Counted from the first letter of the stretch, positions 34,507 to 43,396 are shown. The stretch is DNA of 64,000 nt from Lentisphaerota bacterium (GCA_021413965.1 JAIOPI010000035.1:1-64000), one strand, 5' to 3'. The notes: a model not told the origin generated them from the letters alone. A program made the numbers and translations.

Positions 34507-34604
34507 CCCACCCCGCCCTGCGGGCACCCCTTCCTGGGAGGGGATCTCCGGCTATCCGTATCCGTATCCCCTCCACCAGAGGGGTGCCCGCAGGGCGGGG
34601 TGGG
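34507..34604. repeat. Perfect 24-bp inverted repeat, ~50-bp spacer
   Basis: The arm at 34507-34530 (CCCACCCCGCCCTGCGGGCA then CCCC) is exactly the reverse complement of the arm at 34581-34604. Inside, GGAGGGGAT (about 34537) and ATCCCCTCC (about 34566) pair again, so the structure nests, and the loop contains a TATCCG repeat (near 34553-34568). It lies between the divergent apbC and fkp genes and has no coding capacity. A MITE-like or REP-like element, or a strong hairpin in both leaders, would explain it. Confidence 0.75.
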
Positions 34605-34688
34605 TGCCGGACCGGCGTGGCCGCAGGCCCGGGCATTGACTTCCGCCGGCAGCCTCCGCAAGATGCGGGTCGCCTGTAACCGACGCGC

Positions 34689-37607
34689 ATGCAACAGACG
34701 CTCATATCGTTACCGACGGCGATCGCACGTTACCTGAATGACGCGCAAGGGCCGGAACTGGCCGCCGTCCCGGATACGCTGCGGCATGACTGCCTGGTCG
34801 GGAATGATCCGGCTGAGCGCAAACTCGGTTCAGGCGGCGGCACGGTGCATCTGCTGCACCAGGCGTGGCGGCGCGCCGCCACGCCCGGGACCCTGGATGA
34901 CTGGCTGGCGTCCGGGCAGCGCCTGGTGCTGCATGCGGGCGGGCTGAGCCGTCGCCTCCCCGCGTACTCCGCGGTCGGCAAGGCGATCATTCCCATTCCG
35001 CTGCGCGAGGAAACGCCCTTTGCGCGCTTTCAGCAGACGCTGTGCGACTTCCAGATTCCGCTTTACTCCCGCGCCCTGCACGAGGCCGGCCCCCGCGCGG
35101 CCGTGCTACTCTCCGCGGGCGACGTCTGGCTGGACTTCAACCCCATCGACATCGCGCCCCTGAGTGCGGATATTGTTGGCGTGGGCATGTCCGTGAGCCC
35201 GGAACTGGCGTCGCACTTTGGCGTCTTCTTCGTGCGCCGCACGGCCGAGATCACGGACCCGGAACGGCCCATCGCCTTCTTTCTCCAGAAACCAACGCCG
35301 GCGGTCATCTACAAGCACCTCGATCATTACCAGTTCTACATCGATACCGGCCTGTGGTTCCTCTCGCGCGCGGCCGTGGGCCGCCTGTTCAGCGCCTGCG
35401 GCTGGAATGACAAGCGCCAGGCCTTTGACATGCCGGATGGCTTTCCACGCACGGCTGACTTCTATGCCGACATCTGCGCGGGGCTTGGCGAGGAAGCGCC
35501 CCAGCCGACGGAATTCGGGCGCGGCCTGACGGCGCGGGTCAACCTGCTGCAACACGCCGACTTCTACCACCTCGGGACAAGCCGACAGATCTTCGAGTCG
35601 CTCGATCAGTTGCAGACCAACCGGGCGCGGCTGAAGAAGCGCTGCTACAGCAGCTTCACGCCGCAGCGCACGCCCGAATCGCTGCGCGACCGGGGGTCCA
35701 TCTGGCTGGACACCTATTTGCCTGAGACCATGCCGGATCTGCGCGGCAGCAACATGCTCTCCACCGTGCCGGCCGACGCCCGGCTGTCCCGGCTCGACAA
35801 CGGCTGGTGCGTCGATTGCACCCCCGTGGGGACGGGCGACGAGTTCGCGCTGCGCGTCTATGGGATTGACGATCCGTTTGCCGGCCGCGTCGGGGACGGC
35901 GCCTTGTACTGCGGTCAATCCCTGGAGGCGTGGCTGGCCGCGCGCGGCGTGACGGCGGGCGCGCAGGACGACATCGCCGCGGTGCCGCTGTTCCCGGTGT
36001 TGCGCGCGCATGAAATCACGCAGGCCTGGCTCGAGTGGTGTTTCGCCGCCCAGCCGGATCCCGCGCTGACGCGGGACTATGCCAGGCGCCGCCGGCTGAG
36101 CCTGACCGACCTGGCGGAGCAGCTCGATGCGCGCCGCTACTTTGCCCTCAAGTGTGCGGGCACGCGCGGCAGCCTGGCCTCGGTGCTCGAACGCCTGGCC
36201 GCGGGCGGTGATCCCACGCTGTTTGATTTCGACTTCCGCCAGCTCGCGGCGCTGATCAACGGCAGCTTTCCGGAGCTGGCCGCGCAGGCGTTTGCGCGGC
36301 GCGAGGCGGTGCTGGCCGCGGTCAGCAAGCCCGAGCACGCCATCCGCTACCAGCTCTTCCTCGAACAGATTGCCCAGTCGCGGCCGGCGGGCGCGGCCGT
36401 GCCGGGCGCAGCGGCCGGGGGCGATGCGCTGGCGCAACTGGCGCAGACAGTCATCCGCATCCACGGGCGCCGCCAGGGCGACCCGCGCCTGGCGCTGCAG
36501 GAGGATCAGATCGTCTGGGCGCGCAGCCCCGTGCGGCTGGACCTTGCCGGCGGCTGGACCGACACGCCGCCGTTCTGCTTCGAGGCCGGCGGCGCCGTCC
36601 TGAACGTGGCCGTGAATCTGAACGGCCAGGAGCCGATCCAGGTCTTCATCCGCACCACCGACGAGCTGGCGTTCAAGATCAACTCGATCGACCTTGGCAT
36701 TTCAGAAACGGTGTCGACCTACGCGCAACTCGACACCTACCGGGATCCTCGCTCGGGGTTCAGCCTGCCGAAGGCGGCGCTCAGCCTGGTCGGCTTCCAC
36801 CCGGATTTCGGCGCCACCGCGGGCGACTTGGTGTCCGCGCTCAAGCACTTCGGGCGCGGGCTGGAGATCAGCCTGCTGTGCGCGGTGCCGAAGGGGTCGG
36901 GGCTGGGGACGAGCAGCATCCTGGCGGCCACCGTGCTGCGTGCGCTGGCTGGCGCCTGCGGCCTGACCTGGGACCGGCTCGAGGTCTACCGCAAGGTCCT
37001 GGCGCTCGAGCAGATGCTGACCACGGGCGGCGGCTGGCAGGACCAGGCGGGCGGTCTGTTTCCGGGGCTCAAGTTGGTGGAGACAGAACCCGGGCTTCCG
37101 CAAATCCCGGTGGTACGCTATCTGCCGGACGACTTGCTGACCGAGGCGATCGGCAGCCAGACCCTGCTCCTGTACTACACCGGCGTGACGCGACTCGCGA
37201 AGCACATCCTGCAGGAAATCGTCGAGAACATGATCTTGCGCGAGGCCCGAACCGCGGATCTGCTCGGCTACATCCGCGCCAATGCCCTGCGGCTGTACGA
37301 CGCGTTCCAGCGCTCCGATGCCGCCGCCGTGCAGCGCTGCATCCGCCGGTCCTGGGATTTGAACCGCGCCCTCGACGCGGACACGACCAACCCCGACATC
37401 GAGGCCATCATCGCGACCTGCGGCACGGATCTCGCGGCGTGCAAGTTGCTTGGGGCGGGCGGGGGCGGGTACCTGCTCATGCTGGCACGTGATTCCGAAG
37501 GCGGCCATCGCATTCGCCAGCGCCTTGCGGATCAGCCACCCAACCCGCGCGCCCGCTTCGTCGAAGTCAGCCTGTCGCGCAGCGGCACGCAGGTGACGCG
37601 CAGCTAG
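34689..37607 (+). CDS. fkp: Bifunctional L-fucokinase / fucose-1-phosphate guanylyltransferase (FKP)
   Basis: This 972-residue protein matches FKP along its length. The N-terminal half is the guanylyltransferase (GSGGGTVHLL near 48 and HAGGLSRRLPAYSAVGKAI near 82). The C-terminal ~370 residues are a GHMP kinase (PVRLDLAGGWTDTPPFCFEA, VPKGSGLGTSSILAAT near 733 and LLGAGGGGYLLML). FKP phosphorylates L-fucose and then makes GDP-L-fucose, a salvage route used to fucosylate surface polysaccharides in Bacteroides. It stands alone here, and no fucosyltransferase is adjacent. ATG 34689 lacks a clear ribosome-binding site. Both domains keep their key motifs, so full activity is expected. Confidence 0.93.
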   Translation: MQQTLISLPTAIARYLNDAQGPELAAVPDTLRHDCLVGNDPAERKLGSGGGTVHLLHQAWRRAATPGTLDDWLASGQRLVLHAGGLSRRLPAYSAVGKAIIPIPLREETPFARFQQTLCDFQIPLYSRALHEAGPRAAVLLSAGDVWLDFNPIDIAPLSADIVGVGMSVSPELASHFGVFFVRRTAEITDPERPIAFFLQKPTPAVIYKHLDHYQFYIDTGLWFLSRAAVGRLFSACGWNDKRQAFDMPDGFPRTADFYADICAGLGEEAPQPTEFGRGLTARVNLLQHADFYHLGTSRQIFESLDQLQTNRARLKKRCYSSFTPQRTPESLRDRGSIWLDTYLPETMPDLRGSNMLSTVPADARLSRLDNGWCVDCTPVGTGDEFALRVYGIDDPFAGRVGDGALYCGQSLEAWLAARGVTAGAQDDIAAVPLFPVLRAHEITQAWLEWCFAAQPDPALTRDYARRRRLSLTDLAEQLDARRYFALKCAGTRGSLASVLERLAAGGDPTLFDFDFRQLAALINGSFPELAAQAFARREAVLAAVSKPEHAIRYQLFLEQIAQSRPAGAAVPGAAAGGDALAQLAQTVIRIHGRRQGDPRLALQEDQIVWARSPVRLDLAGGWTDTPPFCFEAGGAVLNVAVNLNGQEPIQVFIRTTDELAFKINSIDLGISETVSTYAQLDTYRDPRSGFSLPKAALSLVGFHPDFGATAGDLVSALKHFGRGLEISLLCAVPKGSGLGTSSILAATVLRALAGACGLTWDRLEVYRKVLALEQMLTTGGGWQDQAGGLFPGLKLVETEPGLPQIPVVRYLPDDLLTEAIGSQTLLLYYTGVTRLAKHILQEIVENMILREARTADLLGYIRANALRLYDAFQRSDAAAVQRCIRRSWDLNRALDADTTNPDIEAIIATCGTDLAACKLLGAGGGGYLLMLARDSEGGHRIRQRLADQPPNPRARFVEVSLSRSGTQVTRS

Positions 37608-37640
37608 GAGCCTGTCCGGATTGCAGCCGCCATATTCAGC

Positions 37641-37677
37641 GGGGCGCGGCTCGGCGGGACGCCTCGCCCCACCTCGG
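37641..37677. repeat. Dispersed GC-rich repeat, copy 3
   Basis: The copy reads GGGGCGCGGCTCGGCGGGAC then GCCTCGCCCCACCTCGG. It lies between fkp and the radical SAM gene. Over the core GGCTCGGCGGGACGCCTCGCCCC it is identical to the copy at 16567, and it differs from the 5662 copy mainly by one base. No gene overlaps it. Confidence 0.65.
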
Positions 37678-37737
37678 GGCGATCCGTGAAGGTTTGCGAG
37701 CTTCGGGGTGCGGGTGTATCATGTCGGCGGAGGCGAT

Positions 37738-38883
37738 ATGAGGCCCATCGCGAATCAGCGCGACATCCCCCTGGCCGACTTGCTGGACCGTCGGACAGTG
37801 GCGGGTACGTTGTACGAGACGTTGCCCGACGGCAGCGTGCGGTGTTTCGCCTGTGCGCACCGGTGCACCATCCTGCCGGGCAAACGCGGGGTGTGCAAGG
37901 TGCGCTTCAACGACGCGGGCACGCTGCGCGTCCCTTTCGGCTACGCGGCCGGTGTGCAGAGCGATCCGGTCGAGAAGAAGCCGTTCTTCCACGCCATGCC
38001 GGGGAGCCACGCGCTCACGTTCGGCATGCTGGGGTGCGATCTGCACTGCAGCTACTGCCAGAACTGGGTGACCTCGCAGGCCCTGCGCGACAAGGCGGCG
38101 GGGGCGCCGCCCGCCGATGTCTCGCCGGACGACCTGGTCCGCGCCGCGCAACGCACGGGGGCGCGCCTTGTCGTGAGCAGTTACAACGAGCCGCTGATCA
38201 CGGCCGAGTGGGGGCGGGCGGTCTTTGTGAAGGCCAAGGCGGCGGGCCTCGTCACCGGTTTCGTCTCCAATGGGAACGCCACGCCGGAGGTGCTCGATTA
38301 CCTGCGTCCGGTGACGGACTGCTACAAGATCGATCTGAAGACCATGCGGGACGAGAACTACCGCCAGCTCGGGGCGCGGCTCGAGCATGTGCTGGAATCG
38401 ATTCGCGGCGTGCATGCGCGCGGGTTCTGGCTGGAAGTGCTGACGCTGGTGATTCCGGGGTTCAATGACTCCATCTCGGAGCTGCGGGACATCGCACAGT
38501 TCCTGGCCGGGATCAGCCCCGCCATCCCGTGGCACGTGACGGCGTTTCACAAGGACTACCTGATGACCGATCCGCGCGACACGACAGCGGGTGACGTGGT
38601 GCGCGCGGCCGAGATCGGCGCGGCGGCCGGGCTGCACTACGTCTATGCGGGCAACCGCCCGGGGGCCGTCGGGACATGGGAGAACACCTACTGTCCCGCG
38701 TGCCGGACACTGCTGATCGAGCGCATGGGGTATGTCATTCTGCAGTACCGCCTCACGGATGCCGGCACCTGCCCGACGTGTGACCGGGCGATTCCGGGCC
38801 GCTGGCCACCGTCGGCCAAGTCCGTGCGGATTGGCAGCACGAGCGATCTGTATGGCCGGGGGCCGCGGGCCGTGCGGGTGTGA
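37738..38883 (+). CDS. amrS: AmmeMemoRadiSam system radical SAM enzyme
   Basis: This 381-residue radical SAM protein has the CxxxCxxC cluster motif at C100, C104 and C107 (GCDLHCSYC). An N-terminal motif CACAHRCTI, GVCKVRF and a C-terminal zinc-ribbon-like CPACRTLL and CPTCDRAI flank the barrel. The layout and the PFGYAAGVQSDPVEKKPFFH segment match the AmrS/AmmeMemoRadiSam family, which usually accompanies AMMECR1 and MEMO proteins; neither is adjacent here. The reaction is not known with certainty. ATG 37738 has GGAGG 5 bp upstream, so it is preferred to the upstream GTG 37708. Confidence 0.87.
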   Translation: MRPIANQRDIPLADLLDRRTVAGTLYETLPDGSVRCFACAHRCTILPGKRGVCKVRFNDAGTLRVPFGYAAGVQSDPVEKKPFFHAMPGSHALTFGMLGCDLHCSYCQNWVTSQALRDKAAGAPPADVSPDDLVRAAQRTGARLVVSSYNEPLITAEWGRAVFVKAKAAGLVTGFVSNGNATPEVLDYLRPVTDCYKIDLKTMRDENYRQLGARLEHVLESIRGVHARGFWLEVLTLVIPGFNDSISELRDIAQFLAGISPAIPWHVTAFHKDYLMTDPRDTTAGDVVRAAEIGAAAGLHYVYAGNRPGAVGTWENTYCPACRTLLIERMGYVILQYRLTDAGTCPTCDRAIPGRWPPSAKSVRIGSTSDLYGRGPRAVRV

Positions 38884-38924
38884 CGGATGGGGTGTGACTT
38901 CGACCGGACAGACCCACCCCGTCC

Positions 38925-39314
38925 TCACTCCACGAATCGCGTCCGTTCCTCCGGTGTCGGGAGGCGACAGGTGTCACGCTGTCCGAACCAGCGGTAGCGG
39001 TGGCGGGCGATCCAGTCGTAGAGGGAATCGCGCATGGGCGGGGGGATGAGGATGAGCGCATAGAACAGTGACCAGGGCGCCCCCATCGCCCGCGCGATGA
39101 CCAGGGCGGCCTTGGAGCGGGTGTAGATCCGGGCGCCATCCAGCACGACGATGCTCGTGCCGGCGGCATCCGCCATCCCGGCCTCCGCGAGCAGGCGCCG
39201 CCCCGCGGCCGATTGCTGGGAGGCGAGGCGAATTGCATGGTGCGAATCGTGGCGAATGATAAAATCCACGCTGCGGTTGCACAGATTGCAGACGCCATCA
39301 AATAACACAATCAT
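38925..39314 (-). CDS. DCC1-like thiol-disulfide oxidoreductase family protein (DUF393)
   Basis: This 129-residue protein starts MIVLFDGVCNLCNRSVDFII, the D-x-x-C-x-x-C hallmark of the DCC family (D6, C9, C12), in a thioredoxin-like fold. A helical region then leads to the closing YRWFGQRDTCRLPT. Members are predicted thiol-disulfide oxidoreductases of unknown substrate. Its start codon is only 9 bp from the divergent queG start, so the two promoters must lie inside each other's 5' coding region or the transcripts are nearly leaderless. No ribosome-binding site is visible. Confidence 0.87.
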   Translation of the reverse strand: MIVLFDGVCNLCNRSVDFIIRHDSHHAIRLASQQSAAGRRLLAEAGMADAAGTSIVVLDGARIYTRSKAALVIARAMGAPWSLFYALILIPPPMRDSLYDWIARHRYRWFGQRDTCRLPTPEERTRFVE

Positions 39315-39323
39315 CGCATCCGC

Positions 39324-40478
39324 ATGATAACACAAGATCCATCCCCCGCCCAGCAAACGGCGGCGCCACCCGGTCCGCCGTGGACGCAGGAGTCGCTGCG
39401 CGCCCTCGCGGCCGGGCACGGATTTGACGATGTGCGCGTGACAAGCGCCGCCCCTCATCCCGAGGCGGGACGCATCTTCCGCGCCTGGATTGAGCGCGAG
39501 CGGCATGGCGAGATGCGCTGGCTGGAAAGCGATCCCGACCGCCGCGCCACACCGCAGCATCACATCAGCGACGCGCGCGCGATCCTGACGCTGGCGGTGA
39601 ACCACTATCGCGTGGCGGCGCCGTTGGTGGCCGGGGAGGGCCGCGTCGCCCGCTACGCCGCCGGCGAGGATTATCACCGCGTCCTGGACCGCGGGATGCA
39701 GGCCATGATTGTGGATTTGCAGCGCTCCGATCCCCACGGCATGTACCGCTACTATGTCGACTACGGGCCCGTGCTGGAGCGTGCGTTCGCCGAACGCGCC
39801 GGGCTGGGGTTCATCGGGCGCTCGGCCAACCTGATCCATCCGCGCTTTGGCACGTACGTCTTTCTGGCGACCATCATCACCAATGCGCCGCTGCCGCTGA
39901 CGCCCCGCTCGCCGGGAACCTGCGGGCAGTGCCGGCGCTGCCTGGAGGTCTGTCCCACGGGGGCGCTGACGAGTCCGTATGAAATTGATGCGCGCCTGTG
40001 CATCAGCTATCTCACGATTGAAAATCGCGGGCCGATTCCGCGGCACCTGCGTCCGCTGATCGGGCACTGGCTGTTTGGCTGTGATCTGTGCCAGGAGGTG
40101 TGCCCCTACAACGCGCGCCTTCCGGAAGGCCAGCATCCCCGCCTGGCGCGGAGCCGCATCGCGGGCACCGCGCTCGATATCCCGTCGATCCTGAGCATCC
40201 GCACGGCGCGCGACTTCTCCGCGCGCTTCTCCCGCTCGCCGCTGCGGCGCGCCAAGCGCGAGGGGCTTCTGCGCAATGCGGCCGTCGTGGCCGGCAACCT
40301 CCGGCAGGCGCCGCTCGTGCCCGCGCTGGTGCAGGCGCTGCAGGATGCCAGTCCGCTGGTGCGCGGCCACGTGGTGTGGGCGCTGGCGCAATGCGGCGAA
40401 GTTGCCGCTCTGCGGGCGCACCGGGAGCGCGAAACGGATCTGTTCGTGATCTCGGAGTTGGACGCCGTGGGTGGGTGA
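39324..40478 (+). CDS. queG: Epoxyqueuosine reductase QueG
   Basis: This 384-residue protein reduces epoxyqueuosine to queuosine in tRNA with cobalamin and two [4Fe-4S] clusters. Cluster ligands are in CGQCRRCLEVCPTGAL (from ~199) and FGCDLCQEVCPYN (from ~252). The intermediate RLCISYLTIENRGPIP segment and the N-terminal GFDDVRVTSAAPHPEA fold are typical, and a short HEAT-like repeat (LVPALVQALQDASPLVRGHV) ends the protein. Its presence implies queuosine modification of tRNA in the organism; no other que gene is in the window. No Shine-Dalgarno sequence precedes ATG 39324. Confidence 0.93.
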   Translation: MITQDPSPAQQTAAPPGPPWTQESLRALAAGHGFDDVRVTSAAPHPEAGRIFRAWIERERHGEMRWLESDPDRRATPQHHISDARAILTLAVNHYRVAAPLVAGEGRVARYAAGEDYHRVLDRGMQAMIVDLQRSDPHGMYRYYVDYGPVLERAFAERAGLGFIGRSANLIHPRFGTYVFLATIITNAPLPLTPRSPGTCGQCRRCLEVCPTGALTSPYEIDARLCISYLTIENRGPIPRHLRPLIGHWLFGCDLCQEVCPYNARLPEGQHPRLARSRIAGTALDIPSILSIRTARDFSARFSRSPLRRAKREGLLRNAAVVAGNLRQAPLVPALVQALQDASPLVRGHVVWALAQCGEVAALRAHRERETDLFVISELDAVGG

Positions 40479-40539
40479 GCGCCCACTCACGCCGCGGCGA
40501 GATGGCCGCGACTCCCCTGATACCCACAGTCTCCCGACA

Positions 40540-40971
40540 TCAGGGGTAACGCACAAGCCACTCTGCGGGAGAGAGGCTCTCGAACTGCGCGCCGGCACGT
40601 TCGCGCAATTCGCGGTCGAGCGTGACCAGTGACGCCCGATGCTCTGCCGCCAGCGCGGCATATTGTGCGTCCGCCCCGCGCAAGCGCAGGCTGCTCGCCA
40701 GGTCAGCCGCCGCCAGCGCCCGCGTCAGGGTCATGTCGAAGAAGCGGGCATTCGGCAAACGCCGAAGTTGTTCGATCCAAGCAACGCCATCCGCCGGATT
40801 TTGTGTGTATCGCGCCGCCGTTCCCGCCACTTCGGGCAGCACTAATGCGGGCAGCAGAAAGGCGACTCGACGCGCCATGGCTTCGCGGAGAAAGCGCACG
40901 CTGTCCGCGTGGCCCGGCTCGCGCGAATTGGCGGCGGATAGCCACACATTGGCATCAACCACGACTTCCAC
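40540..40971 (-). CDS. PIN-domain toxin (second module)
   Basis: This 143-residue PIN ribonuclease begins VEVVVDANVWLSAANS and carries the acidic site D6, E47 (LPEVAG), D101 (RGADAQYAAL) and D119 (VTLDREL). The start GTG 40971 has GGAGG about 6 bp upstream and overlaps the antitoxin gene by 17 bp, so the pair is translationally coupled. The fold matches VapC toxins that cleave tRNA or rRNA. All catalytic acids are present, so it is likely active. It converges on queG with ~60 bp between stops. Confidence 0.85.
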   Translation of the reverse strand: MEVVVDANVWLSAANSREPGHADSVRFLREAMARRVAFLLPALVLPEVAGTAARYTQNPADGVAWIEQLRRLPNARFFDMTLTRALAAADLASSLRLRGADAQYAALAAEHRASLVTLDRELRERAGAQFESLSPAEWLVRYP

Positions 40972-41227
40972 GATCCGCCTCCAAGGTGGCCACCAGCGAA
41001 TCGGTCGCACCCGCTCTGGCCCCGATTCGTGATCCTCGCAATTGCCACTCCGTCAGCCACGCATCGGCCGCTTCCCGACACTGCATCCCTGACGGTGCTT
41101 GCCGCTGCGCTGCAAGACCCAAGCGGACGAGTTCTGGGACAAGGTCCTTCAGCTTGCGGTGCTGTCGAACGGCCTCATGTTTGACCTCAATCAGCAGGTC
41201 ATCTGGGAAAAACAAGGTCGTTTTCAC
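40955..41227 (-). CDS. Antitoxin of the second PIN module (ribbon-helix-helix-like)
   Basis: This 90-residue protein starts KTTLFFPDDLLIEVKHEAVR, typical of ribbon-helix-helix VapB-type antitoxins: a short strand, then helix A with HRKLKDLVPELVRLGL. The C-terminal part (about 50-90) is variable and would contact the toxin. The start codon is GTG 41227, with AT-rich DNA (TTAAGTGGTTAAATGGTTTT) just upstream that likely holds the promoter. It overlaps the PIN gene by 17 bp. No other ribosome-binding signal is clear. Confidence 0.7.
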   Translation of the reverse strand: MKTTLFFPDDLLIEVKHEAVRQHRKLKDLVPELVRLGLAAQRQAPSGMQCREAADAWLTEWQLRGSRIGARAGATDSLVATLEADRGSRG

Positions 41228-41374
41228 AAAACCATTTAACCACTTAAACAGCTTCGTGTCAAAGATGAAACTGGGGCATCAGGCCAAATGGCGGCAACTT
41301 TCGCCCCCGGCCACCGACGGGAAACAGGATTGCCACTGCGTGGCCCTCGTGCACGGCACGCCGGCGGTGTCGTG

Positions 41375-43249
41375 CTACAGCCTACCGTCACTCGCCTTGA
41401 GCGCATTCACGCCGATCGTGCAGCCGCTCACTTTCTGGACGCTGATGCATTCCGTCGGGCAGACCTCGAGGCAGGCGTTGCAGCGGATGCATTCCTTCTG
41501 GTCGATGTAGTACTCGGCATCGTAGTTGATGCCGGCGGATTCCTTGTAGCCGGTGACGCGGCCGTGGGTGTCGGTGTGGACGGCAGTGACGCGCACGATG
41601 CACGCCGGGCGCGGCTTGACCTGCACGCACTGGTCGCACTTGATGCAGCGCGAGATGTCGATCTCGTACTTGTAGTGGCACAGGTAGCAGCGCGAGGCTT
41701 CGGTCTGGGCCGCCGCCTGGTCGAAGCCGGTTTCCACCTCGGCCGTCGGGGCGCGCGCGGCGACGGGCAGCGTCGGCATCGCGACGCGCTCAATCAGGTC
41801 GAGCGGGCGGGCGCGCGGCGTGGCGCGGCCGTCCTCCACCCGGACGACGTCCTGAAGGCGTTCCGCCCCGGTGAGGAACCGGTCCACCTGGCGGGCGGCT
41901 TCCTTGGCGTGGGCGATGGCATCGATGAGGGTGGTGGCGCCGGTGGAGAAATCGCCGGCGACAAACAGCTTGGGAATGGCCGTGGCGTGCGCGTGGCGGC
42001 TGAGCAGCCAGTCGTCGGCGCCCACGAGGGTGGCGCGGAGCCCGGCGTCGATCCAACTGGTATCCGGGAACTGGCCGGTCGCCAGCAGCACGGTATCCGC
42101 CGCGTGCACAAAGTCATGGCCCGGGATGGGCTCCGGCCTGGCGCGGCCGCTCTCGTCGGGGGGGCCGAGCCGGTTCTTGACGAACGCCATGCCGGTGATC
42201 CGCCCGCCCTCGCCCAGGTAGCGCTGCGGGCCCACGAGAAACTCCATGGGAATGGCCTCGTGTGCGAGTTCCTCGACTTCGCCGGGGGTGACGAGCATTT
42301 CGCCCGGGGAGCGCCGGTAGCAGACCCGCACGTCGGTGCGCTCCATCGGCATGCGTTCGCACTGCAGGCGAAACGCCGTGCGCGCGCAGTCCATGGCGGT
42401 AAAGCCGCCGCCGATGACGAGGCACTTGTCGCCGACCGTGGCGCGATGGAATTCGTTCGCGTCCAGCAGCCAGGGCAGGCCGTGGGCAATGCCGGCGAAA
42501 TCGCGACCCTCGAGGGGGAGCAGGTTCGGACGCAGCGTGCCGGCCGCGAGAATGACGGCGTCGAATTCCGCGAGCAGTTGTTCGAGCGGCCGTTCCGGGC
42601 CGATGGCGGTGTTGCAGATGATCTCCACGCCCTGCCGGCGGACCTGGTCGATCTCGCGATCCAGGACCGCGCGTGGCAGGCGGAACTCCGGGATGCCCTG
42701 GTTCATCATGCCGCCGGGTCGCGCGTGCTTCTCGTAGACCGTGCAGCGATGCCCGAGCAGCGCCAGGTTTCGCGCCGCGGCCAGCCCGGCGGGCCCGCTG
42801 CCGACAACGGCCACGCGCTTGCCGCTCGGGGGAAACAGCGGCTCCAGGACCACCCGGTCCGCGGCATTGAAATCAGCCGCGGAGCGTTTGGAAAAGCAAA
42901 TGGCGACCGGTTCGCCCAGCCCTTCCCAGCCGTGGCGGCAGGGCGCCTCGCAGGGCCGCGAGCAGACCCGCCCCAGCACGCCGGGAAAGACGTTGTCGCG
43001 CAGGTTGATGCGGTAGGCGAGATCGGTGTCGCCTGCGCTGAGGGCCGCCAGGTAGCCAGGGATGTCCGTGCGTGCGGGGCAGGCGGTTCGGCAGGGGATG
43101 TTTTCATCCAGCCATTGCTGGTCCTTGACCTGGGGGGCCCACTCGCCGCGCGGGGCGGACAGGGCCGCCGGCACGAAGGTGGCAGGCGGCGGCACCGCGG
43201 GCGTGGGTGGGGGCGTGCTGGGCGATGGGGAGCGGTGTTTGCGACGCAT
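41375..43249 (-). CDS. FAD-dependent oxidoreductase with [4Fe-4S] domains (GltD/NfnB-like)
   Basis: This 624-residue protein has an N-terminal Fer4_20-type cluster domain (CRTACPARTDI, CSRPCEAPCRHG), followed by two Rossmann segments: VVGSGPAGLAAARNL near 148 for FAD and VIGGGFTAMDCARTAF near 281 for NAD(P)H. The last ~90 residues hold two ferredoxin-like clusters (RCIKCDQCVQVKPRPACI and ECIRCNACLEVCPTECI). This is the architecture of glutamate-synthase-small-subunit-like and NfnB-like proteins that pass electrons between NAD(P)H and ferredoxin. ATG 43249 is preferred because the frame upstream is low-complexity. It follows the truncated ALDH on the same strand after 147 bp, so it may be in the same operon. 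Confidence 0.88.
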   Translation of the reverse strand: MRRKHRSPSPSTPPPTPAVPPPATFVPAALSAPRGEWAPQVKDQQWLDENIPCRTACPARTDIPGYLAALSAGDTDLAYRINLRDNVFPGVLGRVCSRPCEAPCRHGWEGLGEPVAICFSKRSAADFNAADRVVLEPLFPPSGKRVAVVGSGPAGLAAARNLALLGHRCTVYEKHARPGGMMNQGIPEFRLPRAVLDREIDQVRRQGVEIICNTAIGPERPLEQLLAEFDAVILAAGTLRPNLLPLEGRDFAGIAHGLPWLLDANEFHRATVGDKCLVIGGGFTAMDCARTAFRLQCERMPMERTDVRVCYRRSPGEMLVTPGEVEELAHEAIPMEFLVGPQRYLGEGGRITGMAFVKNRLGPPDESGRARPEPIPGHDFVHAADTVLLATGQFPDTSWIDAGLRATLVGADDWLLSRHAHATAIPKLFVAGDFSTGATTLIDAIAHAKEAARQVDRFLTGAERLQDVVRVEDGRATPRARPLDLIERVAMPTLPVAARAPTAEVETGFDQAAAQTEASRCYLCHYKYEIDISRCIKCDQCVQVKPRPACIVRVTAVHTDTHGRVTGYKESAGINYDAEYYIDQKECIRCNACLEVCPTECISVQKVSGCTIGVNALKASDGRL

Positions 43250-43396
43250 GATTACATCCTGTGCGGTTATGTCGTGACGGGCGGCTATCAGATACGCTGT
43301 CGACGACGCCTCGCGGTGCGGGCACCCTTCCGGAACCTGGTCATCAGACACGAGGGGAATCGCCAACCCTACCACTTTGTGACCGGCACCCGGCCG

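Noticed and set aside
41228..41374. Gap between the antitoxin and the FAD oxidoreductase checked for a tRNA or small RNA
   Set aside because: No cloverleaf arms or T-loop consensus were seen, and only the AT-rich antitoxin promoter stands out.
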